Assembly: GCA_947177425.1 (NCBI GenBank)
Contig: CAMWUN010000012.1
Span: 1-64,000, forward strand
Direction: 5' to 3'
Length of the DNA: 64,000 bases
From: an uncultured bacterium
Lineage (GTDB): Bacteria > Bacillota > Clostridia > Lachnospirales > Lachnospiraceae
Part shown: positions 43,266 to 51,917 of the stretch, piece by piece
How positions within the stretch are numbered: the stretch's first letter is position 1
Layout of the letters: each line of letters starts with the position of its first letter
Program-made: the position numbers and the translations under genes
Notes under the pieces: model-generated
Database searches by the model: none
Told to the model about the DNA's origin: nothing
The model's input: only the letters and a program-made list of their open reading frames with translations

Positions 43266-44063
43266 TTAAATATTTAATATGGCGTCTTTCATACTCTTTA
43301 CATATTCGCCTACCGGGGCAGCGGAATCCCGGCCGTATTTTTCAATTAATTTTATAATTGCGGAGCCCACGATGATGCCGTCTGTGATTTCCGCCATGGC
43401 GGCGGCCTGCGCAGGGGTGGAAATACCAAATCCGACTGCACAGGGGACGGAAGTGTTTTCCCGTACCAGTTTCACAAGGGATGAAATGCCGGTGCTGATT
43501 TCATTTCTGACGCCGGTTACGCCCAGACTGGATACAATATAGATAAAGCCCTGGGCCTTTCTGGCAATCATGGCTGCCCGGTTTGCGGAGGTAGGGGCAA
43601 TCAATGAAATAAGCGCCACACCGTACTTCTGACAGATATCCTCAAATTCCCCTTTTTCCTCAAAGGGCAGATCGGGAAGGATTAGTCCGTTTATCCCGAT
43701 TTCAGAGCAGGTGCGGATGAACTTCTCTGCATCATAGGAAAAGACCACATTGGCGTAGGTCATGAAGAGCATAGGCAGTTCCAGCGGTGCGCAGGCATCC
43801 TCCCGCAGTTCCCTGACCATATTGAATATTTTGTCGGTGGTAACGCCGCCATTCAGGGCACGCAGGTTAGCGCCCTGGATGACAGGGCCTTCTGCGGTGG
43901 GGTCTGAAAAGGGAATTCCCAGTTCAATTAAATCGGCACCGTTTGCCGCCATACTGCGGACAATTTTTTTGGTGGTTTCCAAGTCCGGGTCGCCGCAGGT
44001 GATAAATGGAATGAATGTCTTGCCTTTTGCAAAGGCATCTTTAATCTGGTTTGCGTTATTCAT
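43266..44063 (-). CDS. trpA: tryptophan synthase alpha subunit
   Basis: 265 residues. It cleaves indole-3-glycerol phosphate to indole. Catalytic E in [21 protein letters not shown] and D in [11 protein letters not shown] are present; the phosphate-binding region reads GFGIST and GIIVGSAI. The start at 44063 has GGAGG 6 nt upstream and overlaps the trpB stop by 8 nt, so translation is coupled. Last gene of the trp operon. Confidence 0.95.
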   Translation of the reverse strand: MNNANQIKDAFAKGKTFIPFITCGDPDLETTKKIVRSMAANGADLIELGIPFSDPTAEGPVIQGANLRALNGGVTTDKIFNMVRELREDACAPLELPMLFMTYANVVFSYDAEKFIRTCSEIGINGLILPDLPFEEKGEFEDICQKYGVALISLIAPTSANRAAMIARKAQGFIYIVSSLGVTGVRNEISTGISSLVKLVRENTSVPCAVGFGISTPAQAAAMAEITDGIIVGSAIIKLIEKYGRDSAAPVGEYVKSMKDAILNI

Positions 44064-45246
44064 GAATATCCTCCCCTCTGTAACGGGCAATGGAAGCGCA
44101 GTCTTTGTCTCCCCGCCCGGATATGGTGATGACGATAATCTGCTCTTTAGAATAGGTGGGCGCTATTTTCATGGCATGGGCAATGGCATGGGCGCTTTCA
44201 ATGGCCGGGATAATGCCCTCTGTGCGGGAAAGGTATTCAAAAGCGTCTACTGCCTCGTCGTCTGTGACGGGGACATACTTTGCCCGGCCTGTATCATGGA
44301 GCCATGCATGTTCCGGGCCGATGCCGGGATAGTCCAGTCCTGCAGATATGGAATAAACAGGTGCAATCTGCCCATATTTATCCTGGCAGAAGTAGGATTT
44401 CATGCCGTGGAAAATTCCAAGCCGTCCGGTACTGATTGTGGCGGCGGTTTCAAAGGTGTCGATTCCCCGTCCGGCAGCTTCGCATCCAATTAGTTCCACA
44501 TCTTTGTCTTCAATAAAGTGGTAAAAGGTTCCCATGGCGTTGCTGCCACCGCCTACACAGGCCATCACTACATCCGGGAGCCGTCCTTCCTTTTCCATGA
44601 CCTGCTGTTTAATCTCACGGGAAATAACAGACTGAAAATCCCTTACGATTGTAGGGAAGGGGTGAGGGCCCATAACGGAGCCAAGGCAGTAATGGGTATC
44701 GTCAATCCGGCTGGTCCATTCCCGCATAGCTTCTGAAACGGCGTCTTTCAGGGTGGCAGTACCTGTTTTGACAGGAATCACCTGGGAACCTAACAGGCGC
44801 ATCCGGTAAACATTAAGCGCCTGTCTTATGGTGTCCTCTTCTCCCATAAAAACTACACATTCCATGCCAAGCAGTGCGGCAGCAGTGGCAGTGGCAACGC
44901 CGTGCTGTCCGGCTCCGGTTTCGGCAATCAGTCTGGTTTTGCCCATCTTTTTGGCGAGAAGGGCCTGTCCTAAGACGTTATTGATTTTGTGGGAACCGGT
45001 GTGGTTTAAATCTTCCCGTTTTAAGTAAAATTTTGGACCGTTTAAATCTCTGGTCATTTTTTCGGCGTAATACAGGCGGCTGGGACGGCCTGCATATTCG
45101 TTAAAAAGTGTGGTGAGTTCCTGGTTAAATCCGGGGTCATCTTTGTAATGGTTGTAGGCTTCTTCCAGTTCTATCACAGCATTCATGAGGGTTTCAGGAA
45201 TATACTGTCCGCCGTGAACTCCGAAGCGTCCTTTGGAATTTGACAT
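44056..45246 (-). CDS. trpB: tryptophan synthase beta subunit
   Basis: 396 residues, TrpB1 type. It condenses indole with serine using PLP. The PLP lysine lies in [14 protein letters not shown], the phosphate loop in [10 protein letters not shown], and [19 protein letters not shown] and the start [13 protein letters not shown] are canonical. AGGAGG lies 6 nt before the ATG. It is separated from trpF by an IS110 insertion, so its transcription from the T-box promoter is doubtful. Confidence 0.96.
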   Translation of the reverse strand: MSNSKGRFGVHGGQYIPETLMNAVIELEEAYNHYKDDPGFNQELTTLFNEYAGRPSRLYYAEKMTRDLNGPKFYLKREDLNHTGSHKINNVLGQALLAKKMGKTRLIAETGAGQHGVATATAAALLGMECVVFMGEEDTIRQALNVYRMRLLGSQVIPVKTGTATLKDAVSEAMREWTSRIDDTHYCLGSVMGPHPFPTIVRDFQSVISREIKQQVMEKEGRLPDVVMACVGGGSNAMGTFYHFIEDKDVELIGCEAAGRGIDTFETAATISTGRLGIFHGMKSYFCQDKYGQIAPVYSISAGLDYPGIGPEHAWLHDTGRAKYVPVTDDEAVDAFEYLSRTEGIIPAIESAHAIAHAMKIAPTYSKEQIIVITISGRGDKDCASIARYRGEDIHE

Positions 45247-45271
45247 ATCTTACCTCCTAGTATAATAATGA

Positions 45272-45290
45272 TATAGCCACAAGAGCTATA
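45272..45290. repeat. small hairpin upstream of trpB at the IS110 junction
   Basis: TATAGC-cacaaga-GCTATA forms a perfect 6-bp stem. It lies between the trpB ribosome site and the presumed end of the IS110 element, perhaps part of its target. Confidence 0.45.
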
Positions 45291-45299
45291 AAGTTAATA

Positions 45300-45618
45300 A
45301 GTTACAAAGTCATATCTGATGAATAACTGAAGGAGGGTTCCCCTTTCATCAGAGGTTATTGATAAAATTTTTACCATGTCTGAGGTTTCCTTAATGCACC
45401 AGACAAAATATAGAGGTATAATCACTGAGGCAGGATCATTGACGATGCCTCCTTGGGAACCGGCCTTCCGGCTGGTGAAACCTCCAATTAAGTCTGTCAG
45501 TCCATTCGGTGGTGATTTATGTTTTGGCTGGTTGGGAAGCCCCAGGCTATACCTGTATAAGCCGCTAGGTTGTGTATCCGCCTTCTGGAAATGGATACCT
45601 GCCAGAAAGGATAAAACC
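45300..45618 (+). ncRNA. candidate bridge RNA region of the IS110 element
   Basis: IS110-group elements encode a structured RNA in the long non-coding left end that guides target and donor recognition. This left end is ~320 nt and shows several stem-loops: AATAAC...GTTATT (45332-45361), ACCGGCC/GGCTGGT (around 45458-45477), and GGCTATAC/GTATAAGCC (around 45545-45563). Exact RNA ends and guide loops cannot be determined here. Confidence 0.4.
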
Positions 45619-46953
45619 ATGCAATACCAAAAAGTACTTAAGATGCTGGAAAGCATCCCCTATCTCTCAGTCGGGCTTGATGTCGGGGCAGACTTCACAT
45701 GGATGTCCATCATGCTCCCAAACGGCACCCTTGCCGGGAAACCTTTTAAGATCGTTCATTCCGATCCCCAGTCCCGGGAGCTTGCCGTCGCAAAAATAAA
45801 GGAAGCACAAGAGGCGTATTCTCTTAAAAGCCGCTGCTTCCTTGAGTCCACCGGGATCTACCACATCCCACTCCTGTGCTTCCTTCGCGATAAGGGTTTT
45901 GACTGCTCTGTCATTAATCCTATCATTACTAAGAATAGCACAAATCTGAACGTAAGAAAACTGCATAATGACAAATTTGATTCAAAAAAAGCTGCCAAAG
46001 TCGGTTTGGATGCTTCCCTGAAGACTTCCATCATCCCTGATGATGAGGTCATCGACCTACGTAACCTGGTCCGGGACTACTACTACTTCAAGGATCTGCA
46101 GTCCGCTGTCGTCCTGAAGCTCACTGCTGAGCTGAAAGTGTCATTCCCCGCATACCGGAAAGTCTTCAGCAAGGTCACCACCCAGACTTCCTTAAAACTT
46201 CTGGACGCCTGCCCGCTTGCGGAGGATCTTCTTGCTGCCCCTAAGGAAACGGTGGTGGAAATGATCCGTTCCACGGCACGTTTTGGGGAAAAGTATGCCC
46301 TGGCCAAGTATGATGCCCTGCGGACCGCAGCGGAAGATGCCGCCATTTTTGGGCGGGCCCTGAAAAGCAATTCTGTCCGCATAAGGCTCTACATAGACTC
46401 TTACCGGGAGTACCAGAAACGTCTTGACACAATCATGGAAGCAATCCATGCTTCTGTTGATGGCCTGAAAGACAGTCCGGTCTATGACCGTATCCTTCTT
46501 CTCCAGTCACTGCGCGGCGTAGGCTTCATGAGCGCGGTTGTCCTAGTCGCAGAAATGGGCTCTTTTAACCTGTTTCCTTCCCCGAAGAAGCTGTATGCCT
46601 ACTTCGGCCTGGATCCTGCCGTGAAGCAGTCCGGGAAGTTCAACGGGGAGAAGGTACATATGTCAAAAAGGGGTTCCAGCCTCGCCAGACGCATCCTGCA
46701 TATGGTGGCGCTCAATAACCTTAAGGTGGACAAGGGCAGCGGGATACCTGTAAATCCGGTCATCCACAGCTATTATACCGATAAATGCAAAGCAAAGAAG
46801 AAAAACGTGGCTGTCGGAGCTGTAATGCACAAGATCTGCAACATCATCTTTGCTATGCTCCGGGACAATAAGCCGTTTGAGGTCATCACTCCTCAGGAAC
46901 ACTGTAAACGGTATCTGGCAGCGCATCCTGACAAGGTACAGAGCGCAGCTTAA
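45619..46953 (+). CDS. IS110-family transposase/recombinase
   Basis: 444 residues from the ATG at 45619. An N-terminal RuvC-like DEDD domain (GLDVGADFTWMSI, FLESTGIYH, LHNDKFDSKKAAKVGL) is followed by a coiled-coil linker and the C-terminal Tnp_IS116/IS110/IS902 domain (LQSLRGVGFMSAVVLVAEMG, YAYFGLDPAVKQSG), with the candidate catalytic serine in MSKRGSSLAR. The frame is complete, so the element may be active. The open frame extends upstream to 45376, but that part overlaps the structured left end and does not look like protein. Confidence 0.92.
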   Translation: MQYQKVLKMLESIPYLSVGLDVGADFTWMSIMLPNGTLAGKPFKIVHSDPQSRELAVAKIKEAQEAYSLKSRCFLESTGIYHIPLLCFLRDKGFDCSVINPIITKNSTNLNVRKLHNDKFDSKKAAKVGLDASLKTSIIPDDEVIDLRNLVRDYYYFKDLQSAVVLKLTAELKVSFPAYRKVFSKVTTQTSLKLLDACPLAEDLLAAPKETVVEMIRSTARFGEKYALAKYDALRTAAEDAAIFGRALKSNSVRIRLYIDSYREYQKRLDTIMEAIHASVDGLKDSPVYDRILLLQSLRGVGFMSAVVLVAEMGSFNLFPSPKKLYAYFGLDPAVKQSGKFNGEKVHMSKRGSSLARRILHMVALNNLKVDKGSGIPVNPVIHSYYTDKCKAKKKNVAVGAVMHKICNIIFAMLRDNKPFEVITPQEHCKRYLAAHPDKVQSAA

Positions 46954-47096
46954 CAAATTTTTATGAGTTTTGAAACTTTCCACAGGGGTGGGCTTATTAA
47001 AGTTACCCTTTTTTGCATCAACTGCTTGAAAAATACTTTTTAAACATTTTTCATTTTACCTATTGACATTTCTTAGCTGGACTTAGAGTAAAAGCG

Positions 47097-47699
47097 TTAT
47101 TGTTCATTTTTTACTGCATTAATAAATGCTTTGATTTTGTTATAATCTTTCCGGCAATCGGTTTCCACACCGGAGCTGGTGTCAACCCCGTAAGGGCGGG
47201 TGAGGGCGATAGCGTCCCGGACATTTTCCGGGGTCAGGCCGCCTGCCAGAAAAAAGGGTTTACTGATATCCGGTATCAGCGACCAGTCAAAGGTTTTACC
47301 TGTGCCGAGCCCGTTATCCAGCAGCAGGTAGTCGCAGGGATAGTTAAGGGCGTTTCTGATATCATCCCCGGTTTTAATGATAAAAGCCTTGATGACAGGG
47401 CATTTGCAAAGGTCTTTCAGTTTCAGGGCATAAGATGCGTCCTCCTGTCCGTGAAGCTGGACAATCTGGATGATGCCGTTGTTTACAAGGGCCGCTGCAT
47501 TTTCAACAGGCTCATTGACAAAGACACCCACACTTTGGATGGCAGGATTTAGGATTTTTCTTAAAGCGGCGGCATCCTGTGGGGAAATATAACGCTGGCG
47601 CCCTTTTAGGAATACAAATCCTATATAGTCCGGCATACATTCATTTACATAGGAAATATCTTCCGCTGTCTTCAGGCCGCAGATTTTAGTTTTTGTCAT
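47097..47699 (-). CDS. trpF: phosphoribosylanthranilate isomerase
   Basis: 200 residues. Begins TKTKICGLKTAEDISYVNE with the catalytic Cys; the catalytic Asp lies in DTSSGVETDCRKDYNKI near the C terminus. GIIQIVQLHGQED and FLAGGLTPENV are family hallmarks. It starts 4 nt after the trpC stop codon. The operon's next member, trpB, lies beyond the IS110 element. Confidence 0.95.
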   Translation of the reverse strand: MTKTKICGLKTAEDISYVNECMPDYIGFVFLKGRQRYISPQDAAALRKILNPAIQSVGVFVNEPVENAAALVNNGIIQIVQLHGQEDASYALKLKDLCKCPVIKAFIIKTGDDIRNALNYPCDYLLLDNGLGTGKTFDWSLIPDISKPFFLAGGLTPENVRDAIALTRPYGVDTSSGVETDCRKDYNKIKAFINAVKNEQ

Positions 47700-47703
47700 A
47701 GTT

Positions 47704-48501
47704 TCATGCAGTTCCTTTCAGTTCGTCAAGCATAGCTTTTTTGTTGCCGGAGCGCATAAGTGTTTCACCAATAAGCGCAGCATCTACATGGGCCTTTTCC
47801 AGAGACACAACATCCGCCCGGCAGGTTATGCCGCTTTCTGCAACAAAAAGGATATTTTCCGGAACCAGGGCACGAAGCCGTCCGCTGTTGTTTATATCCA
47901 CGGTAAAATCCTTCAGGTTGCGGTTATTTACCCCTATAATGCGTGCGCCTGCTTCTATAGCGGAATTTATTTCCGCTTCATCGTGGGCTTCCACAAGGGC
48001 GGAAAGGCCGAGCCGGTCACAAATCCCAATATAATCCTTTAGGGTTTGTGTCGGAAGCAGGGAGCAGATGAGCAAAACGGCGCTGGCTCCCAGAAGCTTT
48101 GTTTCATAAATCATATACGCGTCCACTATAAAATCCTTGCGGATGCAGGGAAGGGATACGGCCTGTGTAATTTGTCTTAAATATTCATTTTTCCCTAAGA
48201 ACCATTTAGGCTCGGTCAGTACAGAAATACAGGATGCCCCCGCCTGCTCATATTCCTTTGCAATGTTGAGGTAAGGAAAATCATCTGCAATCACCCCCTT
48301 GGAGGGGGATGCTTTTTTACATTCGCAGATGAAGCTAATTCCTTTGGCGGACAAGGCTTTTTCAAAGGGAAAGCCTGTATTGCAGTCAGCACAAAGAGCC
48401 AGATGCTTTGTTTCTTCAAGGGAACGGACTGCCTTTGCATCTTTTACCCTTACACGCGCATATTCAGCTATGGTATCCAAAATAGTCGACATATCTTTCA
48501 T
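47704..48501 (-). CDS. trpC: indole-3-glycerol phosphate synthase
   Basis: 265 residues, TIM barrel. FICECKKASPSKGVI contains the catalytic lysines, with LGASAVLLICSLL, EAHDEAEINSAIEAGARIIGVNNRNLKDF and FVAESGI as expected. Two Met codons are possible at the start (48501 and 48492); 48501 has AAAGG upstream. It is 21 nt downstream of trpD. Confidence 0.94.
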   Translation of the reverse strand: MKDMSTILDTIAEYARVRVKDAKAVRSLEETKHLALCADCNTGFPFEKALSAKGISFICECKKASPSKGVIADDFPYLNIAKEYEQAGASCISVLTEPKWFLGKNEYLRQITQAVSLPCIRKDFIVDAYMIYETKLLGASAVLLICSLLPTQTLKDYIGICDRLGLSALVEAHDEAEINSAIEAGARIIGVNNRNLKDFTVDINNSGRLRALVPENILFVAESGITCRADVVSLEKAHVDAALIGETLMRSGNKKAMLDELKGTA

Positions 48502-48522
48502 GAGCCTTTCTGATCTGAAAAC

Positions 48523-49539
48523 TTATTTATTGCTTTCGGTTTTGAATGCTTCTAATGTGGCAAGCGCACTGCCGGAGTCTATCAGTTGTCCGGCCAGCTT
48601 AATGCCGTCGGCAAAAGTGTCTGCTTTCCGGGCGATATAGAGGGCAGCTCCGGCATTTAGCAGAACAGCCTCCCGTTTAGGGCCTTTTTCCCCTTTTAAT
48701 ATAGCAAGGGTGATTTGGGCATTTTCTTCCGGGGAGCCGCCTTTGAGGTCTTCTTTCCGGCATATGTCAAGGCCGAAATCATCGGGTGAAATGGTATAGG
48801 TCTGGTAGTTCCCTTCATTAAATTCGCAGATATAGGTGGGGGAGCTTGCTGATATTTCGTCCATCTTGTCCATGCCGTAGACAACCATGCCGCGCTTTAC
48901 CCCAAGGCTGGAAAGCACTCTGGCAAGAGGCTCTGTCAGGGACTTGTCATAAACCCCGAGAAGCTGCATAGTGGGGGAAGCGGGATTGGTCAGAGGGCCT
49001 AAAATATTAAATACGGTGCGGATTCCAAGTTCTTTGCGGATGGCTCCCACATATTTCATGGATGTATGGTATTTTTGCGCAAAGAAGAAACAAATACCTG
49101 TTTTTTCAAGCAGTTCAATGCATTTCTCAGGAGACAAGTCGATATTCACGCCGAGGGCTTCTAAGCAATCTGCTGTCCCGCACATGGATGAAGCCGCCCG
49201 GTTGCCGTGCTTGGCGATTTTAACACCGCCGGAGGCGGCAACTAAAGCAGAGGTAGTTGAAATGTTAAAAGTCTGGGCATTATCCCCGCCGGTTCCCACG
49301 ATTTCAAGAACATCCATATTGTGATTCACTTTCAATGCGTGGCTGCGCATGGCAGCAGCGCAGCCTGCAATTTCATCAATTGTTTCGGCTTTGGTGCTCT
49401 TGGTGGATAAGGCGGCCAGAAACGCCGCGTTTTGTGTGGGTGTGGTTTCACCGTTCATAATCTCACTTATTACGGTGTAGGCTTCGTCATAAGTTAAGTC
49501 CTGTTTGTCTACGATTTTTACAATTGCTTCTTTAATCAT
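48523..49539 (-). CDS. trpD: anthranilate phosphoribosyltransferase
   Basis: 338 residues from the ATG at 49539 (AGGAAG just upstream). Family motifs: [23 protein letters not shown] (PRPP site), [35 protein letters not shown]. First gene of the operon; trpE and trpG, which make its substrate anthranilate, are not in the window. Confidence 0.95.
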   Translation of the reverse strand: MIKEAIVKIVDKQDLTYDEAYTVISEIMNGETTPTQNAAFLAALSTKSTKAETIDEIAGCAAAMRSHALKVNHNMDVLEIVGTGGDNAQTFNISTTSALVAASGGVKIAKHGNRAASSMCGTADCLEALGVNIDLSPEKCIELLEKTGICFFFAQKYHTSMKYVGAIRKELGIRTVFNILGPLTNPASPTMQLLGVYDKSLTEPLARVLSSLGVKRGMVVYGMDKMDEISASSPTYICEFNEGNYQTYTISPDDFGLDICRKEDLKGGSPEENAQITLAILKGEKGPKREAVLLNAGAALYIARKADTFADGIKLAGQLIDSGSALATLEAFKTESNK

Positions 49540-49623
49540 TCTTCCTGTTTCCTTTCTTTTCAAGTGTATTCTGTACAGAAAGGCTGTCAGAAGCTGTCAT
49601 GCTTCACGAGACAGCTTATTGTA

Positions 49624-49920
49624 ATAAAAAACGCCCCTGACAGAAATAAGTTTCTGCCAAGGACGAATATTAACTATCCGCGGTGCCACCTTGGTTTACA
49701 GCTTGCGCTGTACGCTTAACAGGATACCATCATATCCCTGACAACTGACGTGTGCCTTACGTTGCAGAATACTGGATGAATTATAAAATAATTCATTGTT
49801 GACTGCACCCTCAGCGGTCCATTTGATGACTTGTTTTCCACCTGTTCTCAGCAACACAGGCTCTCTGTAGGAGCATCATCACCTTTATCTCCGCCTCAAC
49901 GGTTTGGGTGTTATTAAATT
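49624..49920 (-). promoter_or_regulatory. T-box riboswitch (tRNA-Trp) of the trp operon
   Basis: On the minus strand the conserved T-box element GGTGGCACCGCGG lies at 49690-49678. It is followed by the terminator stem CCTTGGCAGAAA/TTTCTGTCAGGGG and TTTTTT (49666-49624). Stem I begins near GAGGCGGAGATAAAGG, and the specifier codon UGG is at 49821-49819 in the context AAA-UGG-ACC. This is the Trp codon, so uncharged tRNA-Trp would promote readthrough into trpD. The whole 49540-49951 gap is explained by this leader. Confidence 0.92.
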
Positions 49921-49926
49921 TTATTC

Positions 49927-49955
49927 ATCATAACGCAGGGATTCTGTGTTGTCAA
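49927..49955 (-). promoter_or_regulatory. promoter of the trp operon
   Basis: Minus strand TTGACA (49955-49950), 17-bp spacer, TATGAT (49932-49927), just upstream of the T-box. The -35 overlaps the end of the ybjQ-like gene. Confidence 0.85.
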
Positions 49956-50266
49956 CCACAAATTTTTACAGCGGTTCCATATGCCATGACTTCTGCGGCT
50001 CCCTGCATGATGGCGGAGGAAGCATAGCGGACATTGACAATTGCGTCAGCATGGAGACGCTCTGCATCTTCTATCATACGTTTGGTTGCCAGCTCCCTGG
50101 CTTCATTCATCATTTCCGTATAAGCTTTCAGTTCGCCGCCTACGATAGTTTTAAATCCCTGGGTAATATCCCTTCCGATGTTCTTTGACTGTATGGTGCT
50201 TCCCTTTACCAGTCCCAGCATTTCCAGTTCTTTTCCATTGATATAATCTGTGTTTACAATAATCAT
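49952..50266 (-). CDS. YbjQ/UPF0145 family protein
   Basis: 104 residues, matching the YbjQ pentameric family (heavy-metal-binding-like name, function unknown). Motifs: GLVKGSTIQSKNIGRDITQGFKTIVGGELKAYTEMMNEAR and ADAIVNVRYASSAIMQGAAEVMAYGTAV. It lies downstream of the RHH and SPFH genes on the same strand, separated by a repeat region. Confidence 0.9.
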   Translation of the reverse strand: MIIVNTDYINGKELEMLGLVKGSTIQSKNIGRDITQGFKTIVGGELKAYTEMMNEARELATKRMIEDAERLHADAIVNVRYASSAIMQGAAEVMAYGTAVKICG

Positions 50267-50293
50267 TTTTCCGTCTCCTTTTGTTTATTTGGT

Positions 50294-50427
50294 GGGAGAA
50301 TACGAAGCATTCTCTTTGATTGTCGCTGTCAGGCGACGATATTTCATATTATAGAAAGTTGTGCCAGCGTAAATTTTTGAGGGAGAATGCGCAGCATTCT
50401 CTTTAATCGTCGCTGCCAGGCGACGAT
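50294..50427. repeat. two direct copies of a 47-bp double-hairpin repeat
   Basis: Copies at 50294-50340 and 50381-50427, about 87% identical. Each contains two adjacent inverted repeats, GAGAATgcgcagCATTCTC and CGTCGCTGccAGGCGACG (second-copy form). Differences between copies partly disrupt the first stem in copy 1. They lie between the ybjQ-like gene and the RHH gene and could act as RNA stabilisers or terminators, or be mobile palindromic repeats. Confidence 0.7.
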
Positions 50428-50430
50428 TTT

Positions 50431-50634
50431 CTATTGGATATCCAGCTCCGGCGGAATATCAAATTCGCTGGGGACCGGTTTTCCGTTCTTTTTCCTTTGT
50501 CTGACGCATTCTGTCAGCAAATATTCTATCTGCCCGTTGACAGAACGGAAATCATCTTCTGCCCATGCGGCAATGGCGTTATAAAGCTTCGGTGAAAGCC
50601 GGAGGGGAATTTGTTTTTTAGCATTATCGGTCAT
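50431..50634 (-). CDS. ribbon-helix-helix DNA-binding protein (Arc-like)
   Basis: 67 residues. [44 protein letters not shown] has the strand-helix-helix spacing of the Arc/MetJ-like family. It starts 1 nt after the SPFH gene stop. It may bind the phased palindromes in the promoter of this operon. Confidence 0.8.
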   Translation of the reverse strand: MTDNAKKQIPLRLSPKLYNAIAAWAEDDFRSVNGQIEYLLTECVRQRKKNGKPVPSEFDIPPELDIQ

Positions 50635-50635
50635 A

Positions 50636-51676
50636 TTAATACAAGCTTCCTGAATTTACAATGGGCTGGGCATCTTTGTTCCCGCACAGGACTACCAGAA
50701 GATTAGATACCATGGCCGCTTTGCGTTCTTCGTCCAGTGCAATAATTTCCTTTTCGTTCAGCCGTTCAAGGGCCATTTCCACCATGCCGACAGCTCCGTC
50801 CACAATCATTTTCCGTGCGTCGATAATGGCGGATGCCTGCTGGCGCTGGAGCATGACGGCGGCAATTTCTGGTGCATAGGCAAGGTAGGTGATTCTGGCT
50901 TCAAGAATCTCAAGACCCGCCTCGTCTACTTTCTTCTGGATTTCATCCCGGATTCTTTGGGCAACCACTTCGCTGGAACCTCTAAGACTTCCTTCGTCAG
51001 CTACCCCGTCGCCGGTAGTGTCTACATTGGGAGCCACATCATAAGGATACATCCGTACAATATCCCGGAGTGCGCTGTCACACTGCAGGGACAGGTATTC
51101 CTTGTAATTGTCCACATTAAAGACGGCTTTTGCCGTATCGGTGACTTTCCACATGACAGCAATGCCTATCTCAATTGGATTGCCCAGACAGTCATTGATT
51201 TTCTGACGGTTGTTATTTAAAGTCATAACCTTGAGGGAAATTTTCCTGCTGGCAGATTCAACGGAACTTTCCGCACCTTTTGAGGTAATTGCAAGACCAT
51301 TCATGGCACTGCCGCTTACATCCCCGCTCTGGTTCAGTTTCGTCCGTGCAGCAGGGTTGAAGCTGGAGCAGAAGGGGTTGACAAAATAAAAACCTGCGTC
51401 CTTAAGAGTTCCGGTATAGGTGCCGAAAAGGGTAAGCACCAGCGCCTCCTGGGGTTTGATTACTTTAAGGCCCATAAAGGGAATCCATCCAATAGCCAGA
51501 TAAATGATTCCGACAATAAGCAGAGCAGCGCCTGACCAGGATGTAATCCGGCTCATGCCGTTCTCAAGGCGGAAAGCGCCGACAATAACGGCTGTGATTG
51601 CTGCAAGATACAATACCAGAAAAAGCAGTAACATGGAAAGGCCGTTTTTCTTATTTTTTAATATTTTTTCTTCCAT
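50636..51676 (-). CDS. SPFH/Band 7 domain membrane protein
   Basis: 346 residues. Two N-terminal hydrophobic helices (~15-38; ~47-67) are followed by an SPFH domain ([31 protein letters not shown]) and a coiled-coil region ([44 protein letters not shown]). It resembles stomatin/flotillin-like scaffold proteins of membrane microdomains. AGGAGG lies before the ATG. First gene of the operon with the RHH protein and probably ybjQ. Confidence 0.9.
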   Translation of the reverse strand: MEEKILKNKKNGLSMLLLFLVLYLAAITAVIVGAFRLENGMSRITSWSGAALLIVGIIYLAIGWIPFMGLKVIKPQEALVLTLFGTYTGTLKDAGFYFVNPFCSSFNPAARTKLNQSGDVSGSAMNGLAITSKGAESSVESASRKISLKVMTLNNNRQKINDCLGNPIEIGIAVMWKVTDTAKAVFNVDNYKEYLSLQCDSALRDIVRMYPYDVAPNVDTTGDGVADEGSLRGSSEVVAQRIRDEIQKKVDEAGLEILEARITYLAYAPEIAAVMLQRQQASAIIDARKMIVDGAVGMVEMALERLNEKEIIALDEERKAAMVSNLLVVLCGNKDAQPIVNSGSLY

Positions 51677-51707
51677 AACCGTAGTCCTCCTTTGATTTGA
51701 TATATAG

Positions 51708-51736
51708 ATGATATCAATTTGATATCAAAATGTCAA
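51708..51736 (-). promoter_or_regulatory. promoter with phased palindromic operators upstream of the SPFH gene
   Basis: Minus strand TTGACA (51736-51731), 17-bp spacer, TATCAT (51713-51708). Inside and beside the spacer TGATATCA occurs twice (51709-51716 and 51720-51727), centres 11 bp apart, one helical turn. A partial third copy, TTGATATAT, lies at 51697-51705. Confidence 0.75.
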
Positions 51737-51917
51737 GAGGTATTTTAAGCAACCTGAAATCCAACGTCGTTTTCCGGGGACGGATATCATAAAAAACAGT
51801 TTGGAAAATTGATTTCCGCATTTTTTTCTGTCCAAAACAGCTAAAATTATGTATAATAATAGAACGGGGATGCAGAAGCCGCGTCACATCAATTATATAT
51901 CATAAAGGAAACCATAT

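Larger units (their letters stand above)
45295..47040 (+). mobile_element. IS110-family insertion sequence (approximate limits)
   Basis: An IS110-type recombinase gene with ~320 bp of non-coding DNA on its left and ~90 bp on its right sits between trpF and trpB, in the opposite orientation to the trp genes. IS110 elements lack inverted repeats and usually lack target duplications, so the ends cannot be fixed by eye. Similar strings TTAATAAGTTAC (near 45293) and TTATTAAAGTTAC (near 46994) may mark them. Confidence 0.75.

Noticed and set aside
45376-45618. N-terminal extension of the IS110 recombinase (81 extra codons in frame)
   Set aside because: The recognisable protein starts at MQYQKVLKML (45619); the upstream stretch folds into stem-loops and fits the non-coding left end.
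50294-50427. Possible CRISPR array
   Set aside because: Only two repeat copies with one spacer-like gap, internal palindromes of a different type, and no cas genes.
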